Assembly (NCBI RefSeq): GCF_002105155.1
Contig: NW_019029042.1
Coordinates: 62,001 to 126,000 of the forward strand
Direction: 5' to 3'
Length of the DNA stretch: 64,000 nucleotides
DNA from: Lobosporangium transversale
Taxonomy: Eukaryota; Mortierellomycota; Mortierellomycetes; Mortierellales; Mortierellaceae
Shown: in pieces, positions 49,338 to 62,429 of the stretch
How the letters are laid out: every line of letters starts with the position of its first letter
How positions within the stretch are numbered: the stretch's first letter is position 1
Program-made: the position numbers and the translations under genes
Notes under the pieces: model-generated
What the model was told of the DNA's origin: nothing
Database searches by the model: none
Seen by the model: the letters and a program-made list of their open reading frames with translations, nothing else

Positions 49338-51034
49338 ATGCCAAACTACGTTTCATTGACTGAATCTCAGAGAAGGAAGATTGCAGTCTTCATCACAGAG
49401 TCTCAACAGCAGGCTCAATTGCAACAGCAGCAGCAACAACAAGCTCCTAATAATGGCGACGACAATTCAGCTAGCGGTAGTCCTGGAAATAACCAAGTTG
49501 CGCCCATAACAGGCAATAATTCCATATCCTGCAAGGAAATCGTTCAGTTCTGCAAGACTCGGTTTGGCCTCACCATCTCATTATCGACCGCCTCCAGGCT
49601 TCGCTCCACAGCTACAGAGCGCCTTGCTACAGAACTGCTTAACCCGTCAGCCAAGCGTCATCGGTCTGTCAAGTTTCCTGAGTTTGAAAAGGCTTTGGTC
49701 CAGGAACTGAAGGCACTGGAACAGGAGCAGCTTCAGATCCAACAGGAGCAGAATCCCGACCTCAATCCACTAGTCGCTTTTGGAGATCCATCTCAAGTGC
49801 CACCAGTCATGTTACTGACGAGCGAGGCGGCTATCACACAGGTTGCCAAGGGAATTGCAGAGCGTATGGGTATTCCCCCAGCAGAACTGGGACTGACATC
49901 TGGGTGGTACCATGGTTTCAAGAGGCGCCATGGTATCAAGCATCGCCAGTTCAAGCCACGACCAGGCGTCAACGGAAACAATGGGAATGCAGCATCTATT
50001 GGTTTGAGCGGTCCCACATCAGCTTCGGCTGGAGCCACTGGTGCGGACGATAATTCGAGCGCCATGGAAACGGGTGAAGGAAGTGATGGGCCGGATGGAG
50101 TTGATGTCGATGCTGACGAAGAAATGGAGGATGTACAGGATACTGCAGATGTAGGCGACTCCAAGATATCGGGTACAATGATAGCCATAACAGCAGCTGA
50201 AACTACATGCTATACTAATCGGGGGAACACTGCTTATTCCACATCCAACCATTAATTCTTTTTCTTTTGCCTTTCATTGGGCGTACATAAAAAAATAGGT
50301 GATGGTTCTTCATCGGCACTTCTGAACATATCAAATATCATTTTGACTCCTAAGGACCCTCCAACCTCCAGTCTGAGTCGTCGGCCCGAAGTGAAGAAAG
50401 TGACAGCCGCTACTGCGAATGACGCTCTCGATGTAATCTCTGAGTATCTGCTACAGAATGGACAGATTGGAGTGACCAAACTACCATTAGTCAAGGAACT
50501 ACGAAAGTTCTTGCTTGAGCAGACAGAGATTGAGAATAAGGCCAAAAGTAATGGTGTACCATTGAATACTAAAGCTCCCGGTGTCTTTGGTATGATGCGC
50601 ACCTATTCATTTTGAGAGAGTCATTGAAATGGCAGTAAAGAATGAAAATAGCTAATGCTTCTTTTTATCCTCTATTTAATCATCTGGTCTTTAATGTAGA
50701 GAATACGTCTACAGCCACCAATCCTGCATTGCCAGCTCAAGCTTCGACTTCTGCATATAGTCCAACTCCTGTTAGTGGATCTGAGGTGACCGCTTCTTCC
50801 GAGAACACCACCCAATCTTCGTTGAATCTGCCTGCGAACAATCTTACAACCATGGAAGAAGTATATAAAAGTCACCAACAGGAGCAGCAGGTACAGCAAG
50901 AGCAGCAGGTTCAGCAAGAGCAGCAGGTTCAGCAAGAGCAGCAGGTTCAGCAAGAGCAGCAGGTACAGCAAGAGCAGCAAGAGCAACAAGACCAAGACCA
51001 AGACCAAGACCAAGAGCAGCAAATGCAACAATAA
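49338..51034 (+). CDS. CENP-B/Tc5-type HTH protein with C-terminal Gln repeats
   Basis: Exons 49338-50172, 50299-50589 and 50700-51034 join in phase to 486 residues. The N-terminus has a psq/CENP-B-N-like HTH start (SLTESQRRKIAVFI, then CKEIVQFCKTRFGLTISLST). A second HTH_Tnp_Tc5-like segment follows at about residues 110-200 (KFPEFEKALVQELKALEQ ... GWYHGFKRRHGIKHRQ). This DNA-binding pair is typical of CENP-B, Jerky and pogo-type transposases. No DDE domain follows; instead there is an acidic segment (VDVDADEEMEDVQD), a helical segment (about 310-370) and a Gln-rich tail of repeated QEQQVQ. It is best read as a domesticated pogo-type DNA-binding protein, a transcription or chromatin factor. 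Two early Gln runs are also present. Confidence 0.8.
50880..50992 (+). repeat. 18-bp coding repeat, QEQQVQ
   Basis: About five copies of CAAGAGCAGCAGGTTCAG and close variants, followed by a GACCAA hexamer run. They encode the glutamine-rich tail of the HTH protein and are likely length-variable. Confidence 0.9.
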
Positions 51035-52013
51035 TCTCTCATCTCTATCCCTACCCCAAAAAATAGTTTGTTGGAAAATGCCTTTTTATCATTTGGTTTC
51101 AATGTGGAAACACTAATAAACATAACATTTTCGGATTTGCATAATTGCACATTTTCCAAATTGAACATGTCCGAATAAATTTTGAATCCGAGAGACATCC
51201 AAATTTGGAGAATGTTTCAGTTTATCCGTTTCTACTGTCCTAAATATATTTGTGAGTGACAGCATTCTTGGTGAACCCTTTTTTCGACCATTGAAGATAG
51301 CTTTGAAGGCGAGAGGGTGTGTCAAAGTATATATATATGCTGGGTGTCTGTGTCTCTCTAAGAGGTGCACTTAACAGATTCTAACGAGCTATATTAAAAA
51401 CAAAGTCTTTTTTAATAAATGGATATGATAGTTGGAGGGACTGACAGGAGTTGACTATCCGAAGCTGTAGTCCGACGTAATTCTTGTGTGGATTGAATAG
51501 GCTATGTTGTTTGAGCGAATATTTGTTTTTGGCGAATATTGTTTTTGAGCGAATATTTTCTTATGCCATTAAATTTAAGCATCCCGATTCTGTTTGTTCA
51601 CAGAAACATCATCGCGGGCTGTCCATGCCATATTAGGAAGATGAATCAAGCACGCTAATTGCCTGGTCTGTGGTCAAGATCCAGAATTTTTTTTTTTTTT
51701 TATGCAACTGAGACACGGCTAATAAAGCCCAAGAGCTTGGTGATCACCTGGTTGTTTCTCTTCGTTCTATGCGTTTCGGTTTGTTTATTGCTTAATACTT
51801 ATTGCCAGTACTTTAATGCTTACGTTTGTATTTGTCCATTGCAGGTATATAAACTGGCCTCTTCTCCTTCCTCACTTTCTTCTATTCACCAACATCTTCA
51901 TCAATCACTTCAACAACCGATATCACTACACAACTACACAATTTCTAGTTCTACAACTACAAAACACACTCGTCCTCCACTCCTCCATATCAATAACAAA
52001 CAACACATTCAAC
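51035..52013. other. Intergenic, no gene seen
   Basis: The spacer between the HTH gene and the small MLRQ/B12D-like gene. A T run is at about 51688-51702. The part from 51843 to 52013 begins with TATATAAACTGG and is probably the core promoter and 5' leader of the small gene. Confidence 0.55.
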
Positions 52014-52187
52014 ATGTTGGCCCAATTTCTTAGACAATCCATGCGCGGCATGAAGGCTCCCACCGAAGTCTACCCTCTTGTCGCAGTCGTCACTGGTGCC
52101 TCTATTGGCGGTTCTTATATGGCGTTGCGTAAGCTCGCCACAGATCCCCACCTTCGTCGTCATGTCTCCAATGCTCACCGCCAGTAA
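52014..52187 (+). CDS. Small mitochondrial protein, NDUFA4/MLRQ/B12D-like
   Basis: An intronless 57-residue frame starting MLAQFLRQSMRGMKAPTEVY. The core EVYPLVAVVTGASIGGSYMA is a single membrane helix with the Gly pattern of the MLRQ/B12D family, followed by the family-type RKLATDPHLRR. Members are single-pass inner-membrane proteins associated with cytochrome c oxidase or complex I. The upstream TATATAAA and a 170-bp leader fit a highly expressed small gene. Upstream in-frame sequence to 51816 is excluded because it is leader-like (His/Thr/Asn-rich). Confidence 0.85.
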   Translation: MLAQFLRQSMRGMKAPTEVYPLVAVVTGASIGGSYMALRKLATDPHLRRHVSNAHRQ

Positions 52188-53726
52188 ATGAATCAAAAAT
52201 ATGTGCGGATCCATGAGATTTTATTTCAAGAATGACCAAGCTTCGCGGGTACAGCGGTTGTCATGATTCTTTTATTTCGCAAGCCTGCAAGTCTATGCCC
52301 CTAATGCTGCAATACAACCTAGAATGTTCCAATCCCTTCATCCATCCGCGGTCATAGTTCTTTTTTCCCCTTTCTATTCGCTTATCCAATTTTCTTGATC
52401 AAGCACCTTGTAACATACTTATGAAAAAGCGACAGCTTTGTAAATAATAACACCAAGAATAAAAAAATTTACTCGATGAAAAGTAATGTTCTGGATTGAA
52501 TATGTTTGTAAATATATACATTGATTGCCATATTTTAACGAGCTCTTAAAAGACGTTGTTCTCAATGACAACACCGCTGCTTGATTACCTCTTCCATCTT
52601 CAATCGTGTCGTAAACAAAGCCAGTACCTTATCGTTTAAATAAGCGATGGAGGATTACTGCGGTGACAAAGCATAGTTCGATATAGCCAAACATCATCTG
52701 CCAATGATTGTGGCGATCGAGCAAGTGCTTGGTGCTATTTTTCTCTAAATTCGTTTGCGCTGATAAAGATAAAAAAGTAGAACTCTTGTATGATGTAAAA
52801 ACACTTCATGCAATGTGTAATGAATTACTTCAACCTATAAACGGAGTGGTAACTAGGCGCAAATGGTTCTTTAGACTATGACTATTTAATAGCGAGCTTT
52901 GACAATGTTGTGGTTAATAGGCAAATGACTACAGGTTTATTAATACATGTTTTTACTTCCATGCTTCCATGGACATAGCCTGAGTGTTTCGGTGTCTACA
53001 GCCGTTTTGTTAAGTCTCGATTGTTGTATATCTTCCCTCGTTCCACATGCAGAAACCTGTGCTTATTGTGCTTATTGGGATCCTCATATGCAAAGCTATA
53101 AAGTGGCAGATTGTGTTCAGCTCCACACTTTACCGATATATTCAGTATTGTAAGATGGAGCTTTCGATTAATCTGTCAGCTGGACTCCAATTGTATCAAA
53201 TAGATCACCATCCAACTTCTCTGGAGCAGCGTCAATGATCCTGCTAAGATCTGCACCTCGTTTCCCCATGATAACATGCTAGATGGAGGAACACATAGAA
53301 CGATATTAAGAGTGGAGCCTTGAACATCGTGTTATTTTACTGAAATAGCTAATGGCCACGTGGATTTTGGAAAGTTACCCAAAGTCTTCGAAGAGATTCC
53401 TTTCCATTGCCTGTGCCTTTCATTGATTCCGCACTACATAAACGTTTAAAACCGGTAACGTCCCATACTCTCGCTTCATAGACATCGTTTCATTCTTGTC
53501 TAATTCACTCTATAAAATACTGCGCATAGAGACGTCAATGTACTAGAGATCCCCTTCGTAAACATCTGGTATTGTTCGGGGGCTTGTCCTAAAATTTATG
53601 GAGCCACATTTACGCGCCCTAAAATCGACGCGTTCCCAAACATGCTTTTCAAGACATCAGTGGTACCAGAGTTGATCAGATTTCATCAACAGTTTCATCT
53701 GTAATACACTTTCATCCTCTTTTTCT
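52188..53726. other. Intergenic, no gene seen
   Basis: A 1.5-kb spacer between two plus-strand genes. Frames are short and without recognisable motifs. No repeat or RNA gene stands out. Confidence 0.55.
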
Positions 53727-55722
53727 ATGGTTCCGATGTTGAGCTTGTCCATCTCAGTAACTGCTTTACTCGCTCTAAGTACTGCTGCTTCTGTCACATC
53801 TCAGCCAGCCACTACCACTCCTCTACATCTGTTGCATCACCGCCATTCATTCATCTCGTCTCTGCCAGTTGAACCCTCAGACGAAAATTTTAAAGTTACA
53901 ACGCATCAAGTTGAGGTCGTAGACCTTGTTGGCTTTAGGGAATGGGAAGTCAAAGGATCTATCCAAGCCTTTGCTAAGGCTTCTAGAAAGGTGTGGACCG
54001 GCCCATGGATTTGATTGCTGCGATCCGATTGACATTTGCTTTGGAACCGACATATAAGCTTATCTTTTTTATTCATTTATTTTTTGACACGCCTGATCAA
54101 GAGCATTCCAGAGGCAAAGTTAGACGCCAACAATAATACAAAGGTCCATGTTCAATGGTACTATGACAGAGCACCTCTACTTCGTCCACCATTCACTCCA
54201 ACTTTTATTCCGGGTTTCCATTTAGCAGTGACAAGGTAGGAAATAAGATAACTGAAAGTACAAAACTGAGCACCATCCTTATCCTATTCGAAATTCTTGT
54301 TTAAGATGACATTCATACGAACCTTGAATCTTTAAAATTACTAGCGAAGACCTTACATCCACCTGGAGAGAATACTGCCCAATCCTTGCAGAACTGATAG
54401 GCGCAGTAAACTGTCAGGAACAGAATGAGGATTTGCAAACAGAAGATCCAGGGACCAACCCTATTCGGGCTGAGCACTTAAGCCTTATTTATAAACACCA
54501 TTATGTACACAGAGCTCAAAAACCCACAGGATTTGTGTCGCCTTCTTCTGTCATGTCCCTATTGATATCCGGAAAGCAACACCAATCTGGGTCGCTTGAT
54601 GACCCGCCAGCTCTAATCGACATGGTTTTGTCAAACGGAGATATCAACATAAAGATGATTTGGCCAGCCACTGGGAATAGTGTTCAGGTCTCTTTTAATG
54701 AACAGACAGATATAGCGGTTGAGGTTGGATGGTTCTATCGCGAAGTCACAGAGCAAGAAAACACGATCTATGACCATTACCTTGGCGCAACTGTCAAGAT
54801 GGAAGCGCAGGGCGAAGTTGTCAGTGAAGCTCTGCTTCAAACACGCTCACCTGTGTTTCCGCCCCACAAACGCGAAGCCTCAACAAAAGAGATTAAGATC
54901 CCAGGACATGGGTTCTCGTCTACTATGAGCCCAGCGCAAACTCTTCACCCACACTCAATAACGACCATTCAGTCAAATCCATATATTACCGACACAACCG
55001 CTGGCTGTGAGTTGCAAGTCCTACATGTATTGCCGCCAGGTATCTTTGTGGATCCATTCCAGCTAGAAGGTCTCGCACCAGAAATTGGCGAGGTGATAGT
55101 TTTTGGAGAAACTGATTTGGAGAAACCTGTGGGCGTAGTTTCTGGATGGGGTAGCCTAGTGATGGTTAAAGTGCAGCCCGAGAACTCTAGTAAGGCTTCA
55201 AGGTGGATCGCAGGGAATATGACGGATTCAAACGTTGAGAACAAGAAACGATCAGAACCATTACGCTATTCATCTACTGTTGATATCCCAATGCATATGC
55301 GATACCAACCTCCTGTATCAGAAGGGAATGCTGCGACGCACGTGGATGTGTTAGTGCCTTGGCCACTTGTTGCATGGGTTTGCCCAGTATCACTTTCTGG
55401 AGACGAGGAAGCATCAGCTACTGCAGCCAAGAAGCTATTTCATATTCCACCTTTACCGCTCAATCTTCTTTTCGGTTTTAAAGATAAAAAGAGCAGTGTT
55501 CAGAGCGCAGAAGAAGGCTACAATTTTAGGTTCTTACTACCAGATCTTATTCCAAGTCAATACCCTGTGGCCCACGTCTCTGTCCCCGTGGGACGATTGG
55601 ATGACCTGTCGGTTGTGAGAACAGCGACATTTGCACTGGCAGGGGCAGGTACTTTGGCGGTTGTCTGGGCGCTAGTTAAGGCAGTCTTAGTACGGTCTTC
55701 TGCAAAGGGTAAAATGGATTAA
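53727..55722 (+). CDS. PBN1: PIG-X/PBN1 family protein, GPI mannosyltransferase I stabiliser
   Basis: Exons 53727-53990, 54102-54235 and 54345-55722 join in phase to 591 residues. There is an N-terminal signal peptide (MVPMLSLSISVTALLALSTA). The C-terminal half carries the PIG-X/PBN1 domain: LHVLPPGIFVDPFQLEGL, MHMRYQPP, and VLVPWPLVAWVCP. A single membrane helix (TATFALAGAGTLAVVWALV) and a short basic tail follow. In yeast and animals Pbn1/PIG-X sits in the ER membrane with Gpi14/PIG-M and is needed for addition of the first mannose of GPI anchors. The type I topology here fits. The first intron donor (GTGTGG) is weak but the only in-phase choice I found. Potential N-glycosylation sites are present. 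Confidence 0.9.
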
Positions 55723-58446
55723 TTCGAAATAAAGATCTATTGAGAGAAAGTCGAGTGAACAATGAAGAAACAAAAATAAAAAAGGGTCCTAGGCTGTTTT
55801 CTTGGAGCAGACAAGTTAATGTTGACCTGAATATGATTGATCCTTTGGCTGATGGTTATGCCACTTTACGGTTCTACAAAAGGACCCAAACCTAACAATG
55901 GTTGATGATATATATACATGTAGTAACAATGACGAAAACAAAAAAGAGCCCTAATAAAGTTGTTCTCGGCGTGTTTCTTTTTCCTGAACTGTGAGCAAGG
56001 AACACATGTTGGCGATGGTGAATAACAACGATAATAACAACAACATCAACAAATAATAATAATAAATAAATGAGAAGACGAATAGATGAATTGCGATTAC
56101 ACGACACAAAAGATTGGGTTATCTTCATTATTATTGTTCATTCCATTTAAAAAATTAACCCTTTGTTGACCATTTTTCAAGACATGTTCATGTGTCAAGA
56201 TACTCAAGATAAATACCAATGAAGTTACAACTTCTTTCATTGCTTCATACCTGAAAATATTATACACAAATGTATGCTATATATATGTATACTTTGTGTT
56301 GTTGAAGGAAGGGCCATGCGAGACGCCCAGTTTCTGACGATCTATTCCCTCTGCTGGTCTCTAGTATAAAGTTATCTTTTCATGATCTTATTCTAGAAGG
56401 GCCGGAGAAGGGGATGGATGAGGGTTAAAAATGTATACCATTGAAAACAATAGGTAAGACGAACAAACAAACATCTGGCTGCATGATCATGAGATTAATT
56501 TACTTCGCTATGGAATATTAAAAAAGGCGGATCACAATAGTCGTGTGTATGATTATCGTAGTGGATTGTTCAATTTGCTGGGACAATGGAGCGACAGTCG
56601 AGTGGAACACATTGGTAAGTTTGTCATTCTATTCTATAGCGATCCAAAGGTACTTAATCATCGTCATATAATCTCCATGGGAATCTTTGTATATGAATAT
56701 ATATACAATAGGTGGAAGTACGCGTTGAATCAATAATTCATTGTTGAATAGTTGTTGGGTACAGAATGAACACCAATGACCAATCTTTACCAATCTACAC
56801 TTTTTTTTTTCTGCAGGACATCATTGAGCAGCTCATATGCAGCCCAGCTACATCATCTGCTGTCATTAAAGCATTTTACCTTTAATACATTATAGAAAGG
56901 TATTGATTCATTTTATTACTTTGTCTTTATGGAATTATAAACTTTAGTTGATCATGACTTATTAGTTTAATATCAAAATTAAGTCTTGTCTGTTTCCTAC
57001 GTATAGTATCTGATCAACGATGAAGGAGGGTAGTATGGTAGCAAATATGTATATAATACATATAGCGCGTTAATAGATGGAAGGTACCTAAAGCCATGTA
57101 TATTGATGGAAATACTCAACCCCATATTTTTGTTTTGTTAATAGCAAACTGACCTGAACGAAAGGAGGTGGATACCCACGATAAGGTTCTTGATTGTTTA
57201 CTGAGGATATACATGAATGTGTTTGGTCGTGTGTTTGTTGAGAGCTTTTAGGTTAATGTTTTTTGAGATTGTGGGTTGATAAGAAATGTTTGTGTAACCG
57301 CGCCGTCAGGGACTAAACAGGACCTTTCACAGGGATTCACTCTCATTTCCACTCTGTACCTGAAATTATCTAAAATCGTGACAAGGAGCAAATCATAAAT
57401 ATATACTAGAGAAATATGTAATATTTTTATATATAATTTTACATGTCAAACAAAACAAACTTTTCCACGGGACAAAAAACAGCTCAGTAGCCAATCAAAT
57501 GATCAAATGATAATGATGGTTGATTGGCCTTCTATATGAAATGGTCATCGAGAATTTCATCTGAAGAGCTTGTTTAAAAGATATACCATATACACATAAA
57601 AGCACATTCATTCGTGAACAAAAACATTGTAATTGAGACTGTCTGTAACTGAATTAATACTTGTACGTTGAATAGGAAGTCCCCCTGCAGCATACATACA
57701 ACTTATATACAATGGCACCTTTCTTTATAATCCCATTAGATATATATAAAGATAAAAAGAAGTCATGGGATATTATATGCATAGCATATATACATGGACT
57801 TTTTGTATTCAGAAAAGAAAACACATGCTTTAACGAACATGGTGTAATCAAGCTCTAGGCCGATAATCTGAAGTGAGCATGTCTGTCGAATGTAAACATT
57901 AAAATTTTAATCGAAGCTTAGATGTGAACCTTTTTTTTTTTTTTTTTTTTTTTGGCGTTTTGGCGTTTTGCCACGGGCATCTCCACGGCCTGTCCCATAC
58001 GGTTGCAAATGCATTAGATTTCTAGTGTCCGAAACGGAAAAAAGTTTTTGACAATTTTACTTTACATTCCCTGAAGAGTTTCAATACCCATCAACATTTT
58101 GAACGCAAGCAACGTAATTAGTTACTCCACATGGCCCTTTGAATGGATTATCAAACTTTGTATTTTTTTTTTCTGCCTTGTCAAACGCGTTTAAAGTCTT
58201 GGAAGACAATGTGTCATAAACAAGGAGAGGACGTCCGTATAAAAAGGCACAGTTATACACCTCCCCATGGATTCTTTTTTTTTTTTTTATTGTTAATCAT
58301 TTTCATAACCGCTTTCTTAATCTCTCAGACGATCAGTTTTCTCGACACTTGCCCTCATCTTTTGCACGTCAGCCTCCTCCCATTAAACCTCATTAAAGAA
58401 TTAATAATAGTAACAACTAACAATAGGAAAAAATAAAAAAAAAAAA
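55723..58446. other. Intergenic, 2.7 kb, no gene seen
   Basis: AT-rich spacer with (AAT)n-like (about 56056-56067) and AT-dinucleotide tracts and a T run at about 57931-57953 followed by a tandem GGCGTTTT pair. The last 300 bp should hold the promoter of the LPMO-like gene. Confidence 0.5.
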
Positions 58447-58733
58447 ATGAAGTCCATCTTTGCCTCCATTGCCATCGTTCTCTCCGGATTCGCAGTCTTG
58501 TCTGAAGCCCATATTTCCTTCCGTTACCCTTGTCCTCGTCGTGGTCCTTACAGTGAATGCCCACGTCCCGGCCCTAATGAATGGAATTTGGTTGATTACG
58601 ATATCCGTACGCCTTTAGGCACTTATGTAAGTGCTTGCCGATTTTTTTTTTTTTTTTTTTTTTTTTTTTATTAATGCTTGATGGATTAGTACGTATATTT
58701 TCTGCGACAATAATTCATTCACTTCGTTTTACA

Positions 58734-58774
<41 letters not shown>

Positions 58775-59427
58775 GGGAAGCATCGTATATCCTATGTGCA
58801 AGTGGTCATCATCCTTTGCTGGTACCCGGCCTATATTCCAGGCTGGTCAGACAGTAAACACTGTTATCGACATTGGAGCCTATCACAAAGGCGGAAGGTA
58901 AAATTAAATACTCTAAATACTCTTTGACAATTAATCCTTTTGCATTTTCTTATAATTCGTTTATATTTACTAACCCCTATAATACCGGGAAAAAAAAAAA
59001 TCAATACAGTTGTCAGTTCGCTCTCTCCTATGATAATGGCTCTACCTGGGTTGTCTTCCAGGACAAGCTCGCAACTTGCATGGCTGATGCTAGCAACGGT
59101 CAACAATACCAATTGCCTATTACCATCCCGGCCAGCGCTCCATCCGGCAATGCTGTCTTGAACTTGATCTGGAACAACAACGAGGGTAACCGTGAGTTGT
59201 ACTCTTCTTGCGCTGATATTGTCATCCAGGGTACCAATGGTGGATCACTCTCTGGCGTCGCTCCTTTGATTGCCAACTATGGCCCCAACTCAGTTTTCCT
59301 TCCAGAACTTGCTTTGGCCAAGGGCGACTATGGCAAGAAACACTTTGATGCTCGCAAACCCATTACTGTCACCGTTCCTAGACAAACCGCCATCACTAAG
59401 CGCCGTCTGAAGAACCGCTCTGCATAA
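58447..59427 (+). CDS. Secreted LPMO-like protein with N-terminal histidine
   Basis: Exons 58447-58626, 58776-58897 and 59010-59427 join in phase to 239 residues. A signal peptide (MKSIFASIAIVLSGFAVLSEA) places His22 at the mature N-terminus (HISFRYPCPRRGPYSEC). A second His (His97, in IGAYHKGG) would complete a copper-binding histidine brace. CQFALSYDNGSTWV and GNRELYSSCADI match the strands and axial-side motif of chitin-active AA11-like lytic polysaccharide monooxygenases and related fungal proteins. If active, it would oxidatively cleave chitin or another polysaccharide outside the cell. The C-terminus is basic and lacks a binding module. Both introns contain long homopolymers. Redox activity is not certain, since LPMO-like copper proteins with other roles exist. 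Confidence 0.85.
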
Positions 59428-59739
59428 ATAAGTTGTAACTAGAGAGTTTTTAATGAAACCACTTTCTTTTTCTTTCCCAGGGGCGTTATCCGCTTTGATA
59501 GTGAACACTCTCGAAAGACTTGAATGGGTATCTGGCATACTCATTTATACAAATATATAAAACATTAACAGTAGTAATATTAAAAATAAAAAAGTTGTGC
59601 ATTTTCAAAATAAAGAACAAGGCTTTTCAGTTGGCTTCAGAGAAGACGGAACACCCTTCTGGCAGTTAAGAAAAAAAAACTTGATTACATGTATATTGGT
59701 TTCAAGTGATAGACTCTCTGTCAACTAAATATGTTTTGA

Positions 59740-62429
59740 TTAAGTTGCTTTCTCGTCCAATTCTGTTTTATCAGGCACACCAGACTCCGCTTGGGTAGCA
59801 ACCATTTCCTCTTGTCCCTGGAGCTCTTGCTTGTCACCAAAGGCATGTTTGTTATTATTGCTAAGTGATCCAGCCACAAAGTCATTCTCATTGTCCTCGA
59901 GGTCAATGTTGGCGACAGGGCCCTTAAACCAATGACGCGCATTGAAGTACCAGTTGCCAAAGATGTAGATCGCCGCAGCAGAAACAATGACGATCGTGTA
60001 ATTCATGTTGGTGGCTGTCACAGGAGAAGACCCAGGAAGAATAAACAATACAGTGATGATTATAATCCAGATACAAGCCAAAGTACCAATAGGGATACTC
60101 AGACGACCCAGGGAAATGGGGCCAGGTTCAAAACTATTGCGTGCAAACACGATGCGGCAGAATGTTGGAAGGCCTATAACAGTAGCGATAGAAAAATATC
60201 ATTAGAATACATACAACTAGATGTATGCAAAACAATAAAAGATTAACACTTGAACACTAGTAAATAAAAATCCTTGTTTGCTACCGTAGGAGATGTACAA
60301 GCCAATAGTTGCAATACTAGTGATGGCAGAGAAAGCTGCAGAGTTGGCTAAATAAAGGAGTCCCAACAATGCGGAAACAAAGCATGAAAGCCAGACGCCC
60401 CAGACAGGGGTTTTGAGGGTTGGGTGGATCTTGTGAAAGTATTTGGATCCGGGCATGGCACCATCTCGGGAGAATGCGTAGATCATACGTGAATTGGCCG
60501 TCACAGAAGCATTGCCACAGAAAAATTGAGCCAAGAGCAGAATAACGAGCAGTAGAATGGCCCCTGTCTCTCCCACAGAGTCTAAAAAGATTTGAGTGAT
60601 CGGATTTCCTGTAGAGCTGTTGAGAACATTATCCAGGTTTTGGATACCGAATGTCAAAGCAAGCAAGTAGCCGAGACCAGCAACAAAAGATACACCAACT
60701 GCCATAAGGATTCCGATAGGTCCGGCGACATCAGCATTCTTGGTCTCTTCTGTCATATGTGCAGAGGCATCATCTATGGGTGATATCGGAGTCAAAATAA
60801 TTTTTATAATGTGTAAGTTATACATTGACCAACGAGCAGATTTTCATGCCATTGAAGGATTCCTAAAGACATACATCTATTGGTAAAAAAAATGATGTTA
60901 CAAAGTCGAATCAGACTATTGATCTCAGAATAGGATATACTATAAAAAAAGAACTAAAGAGAAATTGGAAAAATCCAGTGGCGTTTTCCACCTACCCAGT
61001 CATCGTGAACTGTGATTGCAAGAGACCCAAGAGAACAACCTAGAGAGCGTAAATCAAATAGCAAATCAATAGGCGTCACGCAGGATAAGGCCATAGTACT
61101 ATAGTATTCAGCTGCGTTGCAAAGTATAACAATCTTTCAACATACGTAAACAGTGCTGCTCCAGCCAGTATTATTCACAAATCCTGTGAAAACAAACGAA
61201 GCCGATGCCTTGTTCTCTGTTTTGACCAATAGAGTCACCAAAATGATGATCACTCCACCAATGTGGACCCAGACAGAAATAGTATTCATGATTGCCATGA
61301 ACCTGATCAAAAATGTGTTAATGAGGCCATGGACGATCAAGATTAAAAAGTACACCAGGACTACATGCCATCGTTCATATGCCCATCCATTTGCGAGCGA
61401 AATAACAGAACAGAACAGAAGCGCTAATCCAAAATCGATTCCTGCTGTACATCCAAATTGTCCAAGTAGATTCCACCATCCTGTAACCCAGGCGTAAAAA
61501 GGACCCTTGTCATCAGCGAGCTTGCTGCTCCAATAGTACAGACCGCCGCCTAAAAAAACAAACACAATGTAGAGAGGGGTTCTTTTTAGTTTAGTCATGT
61601 ATCATCCCAAAATATTTGCTCATGATTTTTTAGGTCATCCTCAGGATTAATTGCTCTTTATAACTATCATCAGTAGCACTCTTGTGAACCGTATGAGTAT
61701 GCAGCTAAGCGTTGGTGCTGGTCTTCCGGTTGCCAAATTAAAATAAATCTAAATGATGATTAAGTTGGGCCTCTGTGTGATTCCTTTTCTCTAATTCGCC
61801 CGCGCCTTCGATTCATAAATATATGAGAATCCATATACTTTGTACGACTTGCTGGTGGATCCCTAAAATAAAGGTTTCTAATAGTTCATAAATACCGTAG
61901 TGTATAATAGGAGGCAAACTTACTTGTTGGATAAGAGGAACAGATCTCTGCCATCGAAGCTGCTACACACATCGACATAGCAGAAACAAATACCTATTTT
62001 CACCGATGTCATTGCCATGGAGAAGAAAAGAAAGAAATAAAATATAATCCAAATGTTAGTAATGGAAGACTTTTTAAACTGTTAGCTGCTTTGAAGGAAA
62101 AAAAAAAAAAAAAAAAAAAAAACATTTACCCAGCCCCAGATGATGACCGCCGGTCCGCCAGAGTTCAGAGCCGTTCCATAAAGAGAGGTCAAGCCAGTGA
62201 GAATGGAGACGACAGAAAAGGAGACTGAGAAATTTGTGAATGAGGTAAGCTCACGCTTCAGTTCCTGCTTATAGCCCAGCTCTCGAAGCCTAACGCACAT
62301 GCCAAATGCATAAATCAGATCAGCTGCATCACAACACTCCAGGGATTGGGTATTTCCAAAAGGGGTCTTTGAGGGAGCTTACCTCTGTTCGGAGCGATCA
62401 ATCTTTTGCTCCTTTGAGTCCTTCCCCAT
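59740..62429 (-). CDS. Amino-acid/GABA-type permease (APC superfamily)
   Basis: Minus-strand exons are 62429-62383, 62289-62130, 61993-61924, 61549-61146, 61039-60996, 60773-60285 and 60173-59740, about 548 residues with roughly twelve membrane helices. Landmarks of the fungal GABA/choline permease group are present. These include RELTSFTNFSVSFSVVSILTG, GGPAVIIWGW, SMAEICSSYPTSGGLYYW, LLGLLQSQFTMTG, DASAHMTEETKNA, VTANSRMIYAFSRDGAMPGS and ISYGLPTFCRIVFARN. It would import an amino acid or related compound by proton symport at the plasma membrane; the substrate is not readable. All junctions are in phase except exon 5 to exon 6, where GT-AG splicing leaves the frame off by one and the expected Tyr between TMTG and DASAH is lost. 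Either an unusual splice, an allele defect or a sequence error is involved. Confidence 0.88.
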
